Positions 35,217 through 47,009 are shown, numbered from the stretch's first letter. The stretch is DNA of 64,000 nucleotides from Isoetes taiwanensis (GCA_021234155.1 JAJEKV010000013.1:12178669-12242668); one strand, 5' to 3'. Translations and numbers: made by a program. The notes: generated by a model not told the origin, from the letters alone.

Positions 35217-37949
35217 TCACATTCTAACTAAAAATGTGCTGGTCGTTGATGCTTCGGCATTTCGGTCTGCTTCCTGATCCTGTTCTCGGGCGGTAATTGT
35301 TCCCCCCTTCATGATACTTGAAGCTATTTGGAGGCGTCTCTTGAGGCTAAGGCGATTCCTTTGGCTATACTCTCTGAGTTGTTCTCTTCTGCAGTTGTTC
35401 TTTGAATCGTTCATCCTTGGGTTCACCAAGTTGCATGCAAGGCGTGCAAGTCATCGGCTTCGCCTCACCTAGTTGGTTCTCCATCGAGCTTCCAAACTTC
35501 TTCGTTTGATCCCCTCGATCACATGGCTTGGACGTTGTCACGTTCCACAGTGCTATGCCGTCTTCTTGTCTTGAGGTACCCTCCGGTGACTTTGATTGTG
35601 CTTTCGTCGGTTTGATCCTCCTGTTGCCTGCGGGAAGCTTCGTGGAAGAAGTCGGTTGCTAGCACTTCTCCATCTTCGGGTTCCGACCTTTGTCCTTCTA
35701 TGCATTTGGGTCTCTTTGGCAAGTAAGGCATCATGACTCTCCTCCACGATGGCTCCGTTTGTCGGGATGATGGATCCTTATCTCTGCTTGCGGCTTGACC
35801 CTAGCGTTGAAGAAGTACACGCCTTAGATATACTCTTGTCGTTGAATAGCCTGGCTATTATCTTGAACTCTCTTTTCGCGAAGGTGCTTCAGTTGCTATC
35901 CTTGTCGTTAAAGGCGTCGAATGCTTCTACCTTGGGCGTTTGGCGTGCCACATGTCGGAGATATGGTCGGCTTCTTCTCTTCTAATTCTGGTAGGAGTAC
36001 GGCGAAGCCATCACCTAGTTGTTGGGGCATATCTCCTCGTCGCGGTGCCTTTCATAAGTGCATCTCCATCTAATACGCGTGTCATAGCACATCCCCTATA
36101 TTACCACAAGTTGGAATTATGGTCGTCGAGATGTTGCCTTCTTAGTTGGCTTCGTTGATGTCGGGTGTTCCTCCTTCCATTGTTGAGGCCACTCATGTCA
36201 TAAGTTCGTCAAGTGCTGCCACCGCTACAAGAGGTAGTGTTGCGCTACGGCGATGTCACGGTGCTGCGTTGATGATCTTGACATGATCGGTGTTGTCTCT
36301 TATTCTAACATTGGGTGGCCGAGCAGTCTTCTGCTTGAGGGCATTTCCCGAAGTGTTTGGAGTTGAAGGTTTGCTTGGGCTCTGGTCGTTCTCCCTCGTA
36401 CTTGCTCTTCCATTTTGATCTTGGGCTATAGTTGTGCTTCCTCGCTTACTCCTTTGGTAGTCGAAGTGAAGGAGCTTCCTGATCTAAGCGCTAAATCCGT
36501 AAAACATGACTTTAAACTCATGTTTCTCCACTATATATGTGGACATCATTTACATTGGGATTTTAATTCATCCACTTTTGCAAAACAACTACGAAGATCT
36601 ACCTAATTATTTATACTCCTTTAGGGTTTCCCTTCCTCGATCGCGTTTGATCCTTCGGTTTTGCTGCATCTTCTTCGTTCTGGTTGACTCCGGGATTCCT
36701 TGAGATGCTGCTACTATTGTTGAGCTTTATGTCTGATCCGAGCTGATCACCTCAAGTTGCGAAGAGTGTTCGTCGATGTGATCCCTTGAAAAAGATGCTC
36801 CTCCTTATTGTGTATATTCGTCGCGAGGAATGCGGTAACCGCTCACGTCCCTACATCGCGATTGTATCGTTGCAAGATTGCTGATTGCGGTGCCATTGAT
36901 CGAGCTTGAGTAGGGTCACCTGGCTGTTGCAGTCGGGCATTCTTGAATGTCTTCGAAGCTCTGAGATCGTGGTCGGTAGGCAGGCATTGTCATTCCCCCG
37001 CAGGTTGAATTTCTGAGTGCGACTCCTGTTGCTTGGGCTTTGCTTTATTCGAGGTGGCTCTCGTACTGCCTGGAAGTGTGGTCATCTCCATTGCCCTATC
37101 ATAGCTCCTTCTGGTCGCCTTTGCGTGATTTGTACCTGCTGGCTAGGTCGTCTCCTCCGTCCTTTGGGTCCTAACCATTCGAGTCTGCACTCCTTGGCTG
37201 ACGTAGTAAAGCCGTCCTTCCTTTGGTTTCTAGGTGTTCCTGGGTCCGGAATTCCTGTTTGAGCAGAATATTCTCCTCCTTGGTCTTGCCCCTAGTCTAG
37301 CGTCTGAGGGCCTTCGAGTCGGAAATGTTCCTTGATATCGTCTCCTCCCTCTCATGGTCTCCTACCTTTTTTTTTTTTGGAACCGATGAAAGTTCTCTGC
37401 TGGTGCAAGGGGGGCTGGAGGCTCATCTTGGTCAGCCTTAGTGGTTTGTGGTTGCCTAGCTTGGTTACTCCTTTTGTTGGCGTTGCGCTTTTGAGCTGCT
37501 GGGCTGCAAGGTCGTGGTGATCTTCCCTCCGGTTTCTATACGCTCCTGTGTCGCCATGAGTTGTCTCCTCGACGGAAGATTATGCCCTCTGGCCCTAGCT
37601 CGTGATGCTAACGCGACATCGATGCCTAACATCTTCCTGTACCTGTATTTTGTTGTCTCGCGTTCTTCCATTTGAAACTCATGTGCGTCGAGTTGGTGAA
37701 GGCGTTGAGATCCTCTTTCTGATGTGAGCTCGTGGACGTGGTAGCCGGGAGGTTGACATCTAGAACATTCTTGGTGCCTTTGGTTACCAATATTCTTCCC
37801 ATTTGATGAAGATTGATGATAAGCCGGTGGTGTCCTGTTCTACTCGTTTGTCGGTTGAGGTGTTTGTCATGCTTCCCTCTCTTGGGTCTGCCTTTTCGGT
37901 CTCCTCTCCTTATCTGTTTGTACATCGGCTGGGACCTTGATGTCTTCAA
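35217..37949 (-). pseudogene. Decayed gag/pol-like coding debris of the LTR element
   Basis: Short minus-strand open segments (37949-37626, 37671-37465, 35734-35519, 35429-35217) are basic and Gln/Arg-rich. Around 37760, in another frame, QECSRCQPPGYHVHEL resembles a degenerate CCHC zinc knuckle (C..C..pGH....). No protease, RT, RNase H or integrase motif could be recognised, so family assignment is open. Confidence 0.3.
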
Positions 37950-39644
37950 GAAGTTGCGCCCTTAGCTCGTCTGTGGCTCTGGCCCCGTCCTTCGAAAGCA
38001 ACGCTCGTGTATCCTAGAGTCTAAGAGTCTACTTGAAGGGCTCTCCTACAATATTCTGGGCTCTATAAGCAAGCAAGATGGCTCGAGCAGCATTACTAGA
38101 GACATATCTATAATTTACAAGTCTATGGACATTAGGACGTGTGGTATGGCATGACATAAGGGTTGTTTTGCAAAGCCCTCATGGTGTTTGAGATATACTC
38201 TAAGGTCCTAGCAAAGTTGGTTTGGGGGGGTCCAATCTCTACACATGGAATGACTTGGGCAGCTCTAGGCTCTAGCTCCTTTCTAGGTATCCTGGCAATA
38301 GGGAGTGTCAATGTGGCGGCTATATAAGTCAAACTCTATTAGAAGGACACAGAATTAGGTCAAGGTTTATGCCTTTGGCTCGAGCAGAGGTGGTGTACCA
38401 ACAGTTGGACTTGGGTTGCTATGCTAAGGTCTAGATGACTATAACTGTGGGGTGTTCCTTAACACTTCTACCCAGAAGTAAGGCATCAGCTTCGAGCCGA
38501 GAGCAGTACTTGCGAGCTACTAATGGGGTATGCTTCTATCTACAAACAAACTACAGTTTGGGAAAGCAATTCAAGGGTTTGAGCAATTTTGGTCATTTTG
38601 AGATGGGGTTTGACATTTCTATCCTAATTTGAGGTCATAAATGGATTCTAGGCTGTCTAGCGGTCCTAACGCAACAAATTTCAGGCGATTTGGAGCTCTG
38701 TAGCTCAAGTTATGGAGGTTCAAAATTTGGAGGTCTCTGCGTTGTTGCCGCACCGATTTTGAGAATGTAGAAATCCTGTCCGGCGACGTGTGAGACATGG
38801 GTTCTAATTGGACTAGGCTTACTCAATTTAAGTGATCTAAGGCTGTAATTCCACTAAACTCATCGAAGTTAGGCAGAATTGACCCCTTATTTGGTCGATT
38901 TGGAGCTGTTTTGGGCATTTTTGGGCATGGTCTCACGTTCGCTCGGCCCGATTCCTAAAATCTAGAATTACGTCCCCGGCGGCGTGTGAGACATCGTCTC
39001 AATTTGCTCAAAAGCTCCAATTTGACTAAAACAAAAGCTAGAATTCTATAACTTAACTTAATTAAGTAACTTTATCTGATTATAATTTACTCTAAAACAC
39101 GTTGTATTAAACAAATTTTATCATTTCTGAAATTAATAATGTTCTCCTTTGATATGATTGGTAAGTGCATATCTTTCTTCATTAGAGTTACTCCCTTGGG
39201 TGTGTCTTGCGGCGGCTGTTGAGTCTTCAAAATGTTGGACCGGCTTACGCTCTGCTTTGCTTCTTGACCCCGGCCTCCCGCTCTCGTTCGCCCTCTCCTC
39301 TTCTTGTTTCCTTCAGCCTCCTTGGCCCTCCGGCTGTTTGCCCTGTTTAGCTTTGTTTTGCGGCGTGTGAGACCATCCTATTTGGCTACTAAAACTGTAT
39401 AGCGACGTGTGAGACCATCCTATTTGGCTCACTAATTTTTTTCTTTAACTGCTACTAATTCACTTTAACTGTTGCTAGCTTAGCATATACTACAAAAATG
39501 AGAAAAAATTTCCCATTTCTCGAGGTTTGAGGATCCTATCAAGTTAGTACTTTTGGGAGCATGGTCGATTGCTTTGCTCTTGGTCTCAAGTTAGTACTCT
39601 TTGGGAGCATGGTCGGTGCTTTGCTCTTGGTCTCCAAGAACATT

Positions 39645-39654
39645 GCTCGATACC
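39645..39654 (-). other. Primer-binding site (tRNA-Met type, imperfect)
   Basis: Minus strand GGTATCGAGC, a few bases inside the 5' LTR end (39661). Compared with the common TGGTATCAGAGC it lacks one A. Confidence 0.55.
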
Positions 39655-39660
39655 CCTTTG

Positions 39661-40528
39661 TGGCGTCCCCTACTGTGATCACGGTGCACTCACCGCAGGT
39701 ACACAAACAGAGTTCATCCCCATACCAGCTCCATGCTAATACTGGGCCCCTCCACATGACACCGCAACGTGGCGGGTTCCGGTGGGAAGAGTGGAAGGGT
39801 CATTGCACCCCGTCTCCCTCAGGGCCTACCTAGCTGCGGAAGCGTAAACATACATGTCAGTAGCACATACATCAACATCATATGACCATCACGAAGGATG
39901 GTCCTCCACATATATCTGCATAGACAAAGATCAGCACATCACATAGGGAATCCTACCCAAGGCTCGGACTCAAAGGGATGACCCGGCGGGCTTGGGTCTC
40001 CGTTGAGTTCTTGCGCATTTAATTCATGGCAATGGATTTGGGCTGGCATAAGAACATGGCATAGGGTTGTCCACTCCATCCGCCCCTCATTGCACACTTT
40101 GCGAGTAGGTTGAAAAGTGTTGGGACCCGGATCAGAGCCTCACGGGATGCATAGCCAAGGGGCTATATCCGGGGTTACATCTCCCGCCCGATGGGGCGGT
40201 AGGGATCTCTCCCTCCGTAGATCTACAATGCTGACTCAAGGTGACTAGAGGGCCCCAACGCCCGTATCCGACTTGAACTCAATGGAAGGTTATATTCACT
40301 ACCTCACGAGTGTCGAGCCCATGCCTTGCCCACACGCAGTGGCAAGCCATTAGACCTAGTCACAGTGACCCCCGGCAGTACTAACACACCATAGAGGTCG
40401 TTCAAGAGTCAGAACATGAACCTCCTTATAAGCCAGTCTGGCCCCTTCACCCACAACCAGGTGTGGCTCTTGTGCACAGGCCGCATCTATAGTGTGCTAG
40501 AGAGGCTACTCTAGGAGCATCAACTACA
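39661..40528 (-). repeat. 5' LTR
   Basis: Partner of 30278-31143. Both repeats continue for 7 further shared bases (AAGCTTT) before diverging, so the outer boundary is uncertain by a few bases. Confidence 0.85.
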
Positions 40529-40532
40529 AAGC

Positions 40533-41655
40533 TTTAGATATGGCGAGGAAGGCAGTGAAGGCTGCGCCATGCCCGCCCCCTCCGCCTGCACCCATAGTTT
40601 CTGTAGATGCATCCCCGGATCCCTGCAACTCGGCCACCTCACAGTCCCCCTTGCTAACAATTCAATCCAGGATGCAGTCGGTTTGGTCGGGAGTTACAGT
40701 TACAGCAAATTCGGTGCAGCTTCCTCTGGACAGTTGGGCGCAGGTTCTGGAAATATTGGAGCACTTGATGAAGGAATATATAGGTCACAATAGCTCCCCT
40801 TTGCCACAAGACGGATCTGCACACACCTTGCTTTCGGATGTTGATGTCTGACGAAAGCCATAGAGATACTGCCAGAAATAGCCACGCCCACGGTGCATGT
40901 TGATGCCGCGGCCAGGTGCGAGGCGACAAAGGGAGAGGCCCCATCCATGAATTCGAATGTTCAAGTGCAAAATGCAGCTCAGGAACATGCACAGGAACCA
41001 GCAAGAACGTCTGATGGCACACACATTCCATGTGTGGGCCAGCCTAAGCAGGACCGCTACTTGAACTTGCGTCTAGTAGGCGTCCCAGACATAGCCTCCT
41101 GCTTGGATAGCGAGACTGCTGCACATTTTTTCACGGATATTATGCACATCCAGGAGTCCAGAGCTTTTGGCCTGCCGGTAGGTGCTCATCGGCCGGACCG
41201 GCCACGCCATCTTCTGGTACAATTTTCGTCATCCCAGGACCGGCTATATGTGCTACAGCATGGGAGTCACCTCAAGGGCATTCCCTTTTCGGTCCAGGAA
41301 GACCTCTCCCCAGTTCAATTAACTCGACGGCATGATGAGTTATGTAAGGTCCGAGAGGCGAGGCTCCAAAGAAAATGGATGGTCTATCGGGAAGGTGGCG
41401 CACTTATTCTTGATCAGTGGCCTCAGAATCCCTCGGTAGGTTACGTCTAAGCGCACCAGTAGTTACGTCTAGTCGCTTCTGTCTGGCTCGAGTCTACGTT
41501 TGCTCTGTTCTCATGAATTTTGGCATTGTTTTTGTTCTGCTTGTACTCCATTGTCTATAATGTTTCGGGCTTATGCCCCTTCTTCTGTATTGGGTCCCAT
41601 AACCCGATTGGGTTTCCGAGGACGATAAAATATTTATCTTTATCTTTATCTTCAG
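40533..41655 (+). mobile_element. LINE remnant with ORF1 and 3' tail but no ORF2
   Basis: An ORF1-like frame is followed directly by a LINE 3' UTR (ttgggtcccataacccgatt, ...cgaggacgataaaa) and a (tttatc)n tail. The tail form is the same as that of the other LINE 3' ends here, but the reverse-transcriptase ORF is absent. The left edge abuts the LTR at 40528. Confidence 0.6.
40540..41450 (+). pseudogene. LINE ORF1-like protein, one frameshift
   Basis: Frame 1 (40540-40851) has a proline-rich N-terminus (MARKAVKAAPCPPPPPAP) and a short helical part. After a frame change near 40845 it continues LTKAIEILPEIATPTVHVDA and runs to 41450. The last 130 residues (RYLNLRLVGVPDIA...FGLPVGAHRPDRPRHLLVQF...LSPVQLTRRHDELCKVREARLQRKWMVYREG) have the RRM-like plus C-terminal layout seen in L1-type ORF1 RNA-binding proteins. 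Identification is by layout and by the LINE tail that follows. Confidence 0.5.
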
Positions 41656-41658
41656 GAT

Positions 41659-42523
41659 ATGGTGACATCAAAAACCATGAGTCCTAGAACTTATAAAGAT
41701 AGCAAGGCATCTTCAGTTACACCCGAACAAGAGTCAAAGTCAGCTAGGGAGAGGCGTCTGGCCCGTAAGCGTAAATTAACATGGAGAGCACGAGCACGTG
41801 CAATAGGGGGAGACATGGTTGTGCATGATGACACATGCGAGAGAGATGGAACTACCTATGGAAGTATTGCTAGAAACTTGCAACATGACCTGAATGAGTG
41901 TATGTCAACCCATGCATCAACAAGCATGGATGTTGTGAGTTCGTTGCCAAGTGAGGTTGTTGATGATGAATGTACTGAGGCTCTACCAGCAAGAGACACT
42001 ATGCATGGAATTCCTTTGAACCTTGCTCAAACCCCAGATGCTGTACGACAAAATCCATCTTATGAAACACCTAAGGAAATGGAGTCTAAGCTGGAGAAAA
42101 GCAATCGTCGAGCAAGAAGACGCATGGCCAAGGCTAGAGCATTGGCAAGAGAATTTGAGAATGTTAGCTTAATGCTTGCTAGCACAACAGTGGCATCATA
42201 TTTGACAGACCAGGGTGGGAATGTATTTGATGGACGTAACAATGCAACAATGCTGGGTGAATGTTCTGGACTTGGCGATGTAGCACAGAACACCATTCCC
42301 ATGCAAAGTGAGAATATTGTTGCAGAGGGTGATGCAATGGGAGCGGTATCGCATTTAAATCCTGTTGCAAGTGTGCCAGGTGCACGTGTGTTAGCATGAG
42401 AAGGATGAATCTAAGGCATGGAGAGGCATTCCAGGATGATGATGGTGATGCACCACAAGCTGAGGCATTAATAAGGAGAAGGGTCGGATTTTGGAAAATA
42501 GCTTGGAGTGGTGCAGCTCCGCA
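41659..42523 (+). pseudogene. Helitron Rep/helicase, N-terminal part (5' of the large insertion)
   Basis: Basic N-terminal region (41659-42399; SARERRLARKRKLTWRARARA and KSNRRARRRMAKARALAREF), then after a frame change near 42390 HGEAFQDDDGDAPQAEALIR and FWKIAWSGAAP. The frame is cut exactly at the TSD of the 13.26-kb element. It resumes at 55786 as QYCDAGRISKKCKHCGALLW, so the two halves are one former gene. Confidence 0.75.
42520..42523. other. Left 4-bp TSD (CGCA) of the 13.26-kb element
   Basis: CGCA here and CACA at 55782-55785 flank the element. One G-to-A change at a CpG explains the mismatch. Removing the element and one copy restores an open Helitron frame (GCT CCG CAA TAT TGC). Confidence 0.8.
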
Positions 42524-42719
42524 AAGTCGTATTTAATTAAAGTGGGACAAATCTTGAATTTTGGGACTCGGACTGAAAATGGGACTCACACACCATAAAA
42601 AAAAATTCTGAATTGATTGCTTGAATAGAATTACACATCATACACAAAGAATTGGGTTACTTGTTTTCCTCATAAATTTTACAAACCACTAGTTGAGAAA
42701 GTTTTCAAGCTTCTCAATA

Positions 42720-45658
42720 TTATCTACCCTCATACAATGATATAACATGGAGGTTGCTCATGGCTTTGTCCATCTCCCTTTTTGGGATCTTGTGTGTGTT
42801 GTCCTTTGCAGTGTGAGAACTTGGATATGACCATACCACACACTCCACCAATTCCCTCCTTTGAGGATCAGCATAATTTGCCCTCCACTTCTTCTCCCAG
42901 CAGTCGGTGTATTGCTCCTTCAAGTTGCCCTTCTTGTGTCTCCCAATGGGCTCCCAATATTGAATTTGGAATCCAGGACGCAGGCATAGTGGTGGTTACA
43001 TTAGAGAGTGCCACCCCTAACCATATTGGACAGTCCTCATCATCAGGCCTTACTAGCACAAAGTATCCTTCCTTGATGTCCTCAAAGGGATCCCACTCAG
43101 GAAGATCAAACCACTTCGGCTTTGAGGCCTTACTTTCCACAAACCACTTGGAACCCTTGTTAGGACCCAAGTGAACATTCTTAGACGTGCTTGCTCCTTG
43201 AGAACCCTCCCATCTTGACTCTGGCAAGAACCCGTCTCTTAGCTTCCTCCCACATGGTTGTTCAGTTTCTAAGCATGTCACAACCTTCTCCCAGTACTTG
43301 ATTAGGGAGTCCATTTGATTTTTCTTAAGAGTGGAGGTGTGCTTTCCATTTCGAACATCATCCCAAGTCGTTATGTAATCCTTGATGCCCTTCACTAGTT
43401 GGCTAGAGTCTTTGACAGTCTTGAAGGGAGGTAGTGGTTTTGGCTGCCCTTTAGGAATGAGAACTTCACCGGTAAAGCACCCCCTTTGCCACAACTTCGA
43501 TTCCTTGTGAGGCATCCACGACTTGTCACCTGGTCTCCACTTATATTGCATGATTGGTATTCCATCCCTAACCCAAAACTTGAACTGAAGTGACTTTGTG
43601 TGTCCTGTCAACTGGTCCTTACCATCTAGCAAGTATCCCTCTACAAATGATTTCCAATCTGCAACTTCATCCATCAAGAAAGCCATTGGGTTGGGGTCAA
43701 TGCAGCTCTCAAACACATCCATTAGTTCAGGGAGACTAGTCACGTTTTTCTCTCTTGAGCTTGGTGGAGAAAGTTCAAAGAATCAATCTATATCATCATG
43801 CGTATGCCCAACCATCATGAATCCCACTTTCACAACTTTGAATACTCCCCACCTTTGTCAAGTATGACATTGCCCCAAACATCCATCTATTCTTGTTTTC
43901 TTTCCAACAGTTGTCCAATTGAACACATAGCTCCTCAGGCAGTGGTTTCTCAAGTAAGGGAAAATCATCCCAAGTCCTCCTTGATTCACTAGACACCTTG
44001 GATGTGAGCTTTTTTATCTGCCTTTGGTAACAAAGCGGTTGATCATCCATCAAAGCCTCAAAAATGGGTGCTGAAGGGGAATACCTCCTCCCTTCTATCG
44101 ATCATTTCTCTAGTGTTCTCAAGCACTTGAAAATAGAGCCCACATGGAAGTTTGGATCATCCCTCCATAGATCAAGCACAAAATGACCATATGTTCCAGT
44201 TCCATGACCATGTGTTAAGACACCCGCCAGACTTACTTTCATCTGAAAAGCGTTTTGACAACGCTTGGGTAAAGGATCTAGCTTTGGCAAGAAAGTCTTG
44301 TGTTGGTCATCATGAATAATACACAAAAATTTGTCCGGCTACATCTCAGAAAATGTTCTCCACTGTCAATACAACTGTCTACATGATATTTGATCCCTTT
44401 GGTGATCTGCAAATTGCTCCCTAATTGCCATTCTTTCTTTCTCTATTGCAGTTGATGCAAGTATATCCTTGAGTTGAATGCAAGTGTTGCACTTTGAGAA
44501 TGGCATGTGTTGCAGGACACTCACGTCTGAGAAGTGAGTGCTCCATAACTTGCTGAAATGTGATTGAGAAAGAGGCCTACCTCTAGTAGTTTCTAGGATG
44601 GAGTTGACCTCCTTAAGGCACTCCTTTTGGATATAGTGTTGTGGCAACACCCTTTGCACCACTCGCACACCGTGCTCGTTTACCTTCGACTTGTGGGGCA
44701 TAGATTGAGACATGTATCTCACAAAGCTCTCGAAGACTGCAATGGCCTTGAGAGTATTTGCTCTAGGTTTCAAAGTGAGTGCATTACCATGTTGGAACAA
44801 ACTGTGCCCTTTTCTAACCTGCTCCCAGTATCTGTAGAATGAAGACTTGCTCACCCCAAGAATCCATCTCAATGCTCTCATACATACCTTCATGCCCCTC
44901 AATTGATATAGTAGCCTTCCTGTGTTTTCATCATAGCTGGAATTCCTACACAAGGAGTAGATGAAATTAATCCTATCTTTTTGAAGCTGTCCAATGTATT
45001 GGGACCTTATCTGCACGAGGTCGTCCACACTGTACTGCACTGTGCAATCTAGGTTGCAACACTCTTGTCCCCTAATTGCCTCTAGGTTTTCGTTGGTTGG
45101 GGCCATACTTTCCATCCTTTCTAAATATTTGTCACTTCTAGGCCTCTTGGGCACCCGTGGATGCCTTTTATGAAAAACATAGCGTCTCTTCCTTGTGATC
45201 AAAGGATGCTCATCGACCACCAAATCTTCCACATGGCCTTGGGTGGGCCTTGGGGTATGTAGTTCAGTAGGGCATTCCAGACTATCACCATTCTTGTATG
45301 TAATATATCTAATTGGCCATCTCAACTGAGTTTGGGACTCCAGCAACCTAGAGCACACAATGCAATCACTAGAGCTTCCCTGGGACATGATTGTATCAAC
45401 TTCGATAAGAAGCTTCACAATGCCAACTCCAAGATGATCATCTCCTAGCCTTTCATCATTCACACTATCAAAAGGATCAACTGCAGTTATTATGCCCTCT
45501 GCAAATACCGTCTCGTTGCAAGGGTGCAACAACAAGCAACCCATCTTCCTCCATTGGAGCCTAGGGCAATGGCCTGTGCTGGGCTTCCTTGGCTCCATTT
45601 TGCTCATCTCACATGCTCCCTGAATGAAAGAGCACACATTAAAACCATATACAACCAT
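42720..45658 (-). pseudogene. Transposase of the 13.26-kb element (D...DN....NKN...GHTHDDID type)
   Basis: Minus strand, about 900 codons. The N-terminal part (45658-44366) has a conserved helical block ALRWILGVSKSSFYRYW (HTH-like) and Cys pairs (CCNLDC; MPFSKCNTCIQLK). The same frame continues past stops (TGA 44366-44368, then a TAG a few codons on) to CIIHDDQHKTFLPKL (44320-44301) and LTHGHGTGTYGHF. After a TGA at 44102 comes VQLDNCWKENKNRWMF (43920-43881). A one-base shift near 43835 leads to VGFMMVGHTHDDID, then a TGA and LPELMDVF... A further shift near 42905 gives the C-terminal YTDCWEKKWRANYADPQ. The three acidic motifs suit a DDD-type catalytic core. Several stops stand where CGA/CAG would fit. 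It would mobilise both family members, but this copy is dead unless edited or misassembled. An upstream intron acceptor (ttcattcag|GGAGC at about 45619) is possible. Confidence 0.75.
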
Positions 45659-45880
45659 ATATGAATGAGCACTATAGCCATATAACCATTAGAAACCATA
45701 TAACCATTAAAAACCATTGAAATCTTGGCTAACATTAACCATTAAGAAGCATTAAAACATTATAACCTTATAACCATTAAAAACATTAAAACTTTTAACA
45801 CTAACATTTAACATTAAAACATTTAACATTAACCATTAAAAAGCATTAAAACATTATAACCATTAAAACATTGGCTTCCC
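45620..45880. repeat. AT-rich (accattaaaaacatt)n low-complexity tract
   Basis: Irregular repeats of accattaaaaac and attaaaacattataacc. It may lie in the first intron or promoter region of the minus-strand transposase. Confidence 0.65.
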
Positions 45881-45895
45881 CGAATTCATGGTGTC

Positions 45896-46246
45896 TTGGC
45901 GTGGCGCCGTCGGCGCACATCGACATGGCCCGCGTCAACAATCCGGTCGCGGATGGCATGCCCACGCTGGCGTGACTCTAGGAGTGTCATAAATGCCACT
46001 TTTTCGAGGTTCGAGGATGCAGCCCGAAATAACTACACCCTCTACCTCTTCTCCGCGACCCTATTCCTTCCATTCCTCTTTGTCTTCCCTGTTCCAAGAC
46101 TCGTGGCGCTTTGTTCCCCTGTTCGCCTTTGGCACTCGATCGTGAGGCATTTCCGGGCAATCTTAGCGGATCGCGACGCATCCGGTGACGAGGTTTTGGC
46201 TCAATTTGAGTTAGCCAGTGAAAAGTACTTCCTAAGAAGAAAGTGA
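45896..46246 (+). CDS. Unrecognised 116-codon ORF with a hydrophobic segment
   Basis: Open from ATG 45896 to 46246. The N-terminus is Arg/Trp-rich, followed by YTLYLFSATLFLPFLFVFPV, which could span a membrane, and a more polar C-terminus (DRDASGDEVLAQFELASEKY). A donor-like cgtaag follows the stop. No family recognised; could be chance or an exon of a larger gene. The following 46247-46847 is T-rich and featureless. Confidence 0.25.
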   Translation: MAWRRRRTSTWPASTIRSRMACPRWRDSRSVINATFSRFEDAARNNYTLYLFSATLFLPFLFVFPVPRLVALCSPVRLWHSIVRHFRAILADRDASGDEVLAQFELASEKYFLRRK

Positions 46247-46847
46247 GAAACCTTTTACGTAAGTTTTTTTATATTCTTATCTTTGCTTGTTTATTGTTTT
46301 TGCAATTCCTTTACTCTTGTCTTTGCTCCTATTATTTTTTAGAGGCTCTTTATATACCACGATACATTTTCCCATGTTCAAACCGACAAATCCTTACTCT
46401 CGCTTTGCAAGCCTTTGTAGCAAAATAGAATCGAACTTCTGCTGACTTCCTCCTCATCCAACAAATCTCGGTATTTTTTTTTTTTTTTCTCAATATTTTT
46501 CTCATTTGTCTGCTTTGTTTCAAAGGCGCTTCCTTTGCTTTCCTTTTGATTTGCTTTCTGATTTTGTGCTTTCTTGTGTTTAGTTGTTGTTTACTTGAAT
46601 ACCTTGTACTGAGGGCATCGGTGTTCTTAGATGCTAATAGTAGTGGCAAGCACCCGACTTAGGAATCCTGAGAGATATGAAGAAAAGTATTGCATAAAAG
46701 TAAGAGAACTGTCTATGATTCATAAAAGAACATAACTATACATGAAATTGCTTTACAGAAACTTAAAATAGGAATTACCATACAGATTGAAAATTTCACT
46801 CACAGCATATCCTCCTTTGTAGGAGAGGTGCATAAGGGAACCTGGCT

Positions 46848-47009
46848 TTCTCGACTGGCGAGTTGGGAATCCCTCAGCTTGCCAACAATCAAGAAAGGGC
46901 CTTATTCTCGACTTCATGAAGTCGAACTTCGACTTCGCGAGGCGAGAACAGGGAATGTACACTCTGGATTGTTGGCTGGTTGAGGGATTCCCGACTCGCC
47001 AGTCGAGAA
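46848..47009. repeat. Long inverted repeat (43-bp arms) with palindromes at its ends
   Basis: Left arm 46848-46890 and right arm 46967-47009 are reverse complements with about four mismatches, enclosing 76 bases that contain further TCGAC/GTCGA half-sites. It could form a hairpin of about 40 bp. The outer tips of the arms are the palindrome half-site TTCTCGACT. Confidence 0.8.

Larger units (their letters stand above)
30278..40528 (-). mobile_element. LTR retrotransposon, minus strand, decayed interior
   Basis: Two direct repeats of about 867 bp (30278-31143 and 39661-40528) start TGTAGTTGATGC and end ...GGGACGCCACA on the minus strand (TG...CA). Just inside the 5' LTR is a primer-binding site, GGTATCGAGC, one base short of the tRNA-Met-type TGGTATCAGAGC. 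Just inside the 3' LTR is a polypurine tract. The 8.5-kb interior has no long frame. The 5-bp flanks do not match, so the TSD is lost or the edges are altered. Confidence 0.8.

Noticed and set aside
39561-39833. Plus-strand ORF overlapping the right LTR
   Set aside because: It crosses the LTR boundary and has no counterpart in the left LTR, so it is incidental.
30278-40528. Segmental duplication or gene pair from the two 867-bp direct repeats
   Set aside because: TG...CA ends, a primer-binding site and a polypurine tract at the correct inner edges identify them as LTRs.
41659-42399. Independent basic regulatory protein
   Set aside because: Its frame continues, through one shift, into the Helitron protein across the large insertion, so it is the Helitron N-terminus.
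42868-43743. Separate gene downstream of the transposase
   Set aside because: It continues the transposase after a one-base shift and a TGA (GHTHDDID...FFELSPPSS...LPELMDVF), so it is the same gene.
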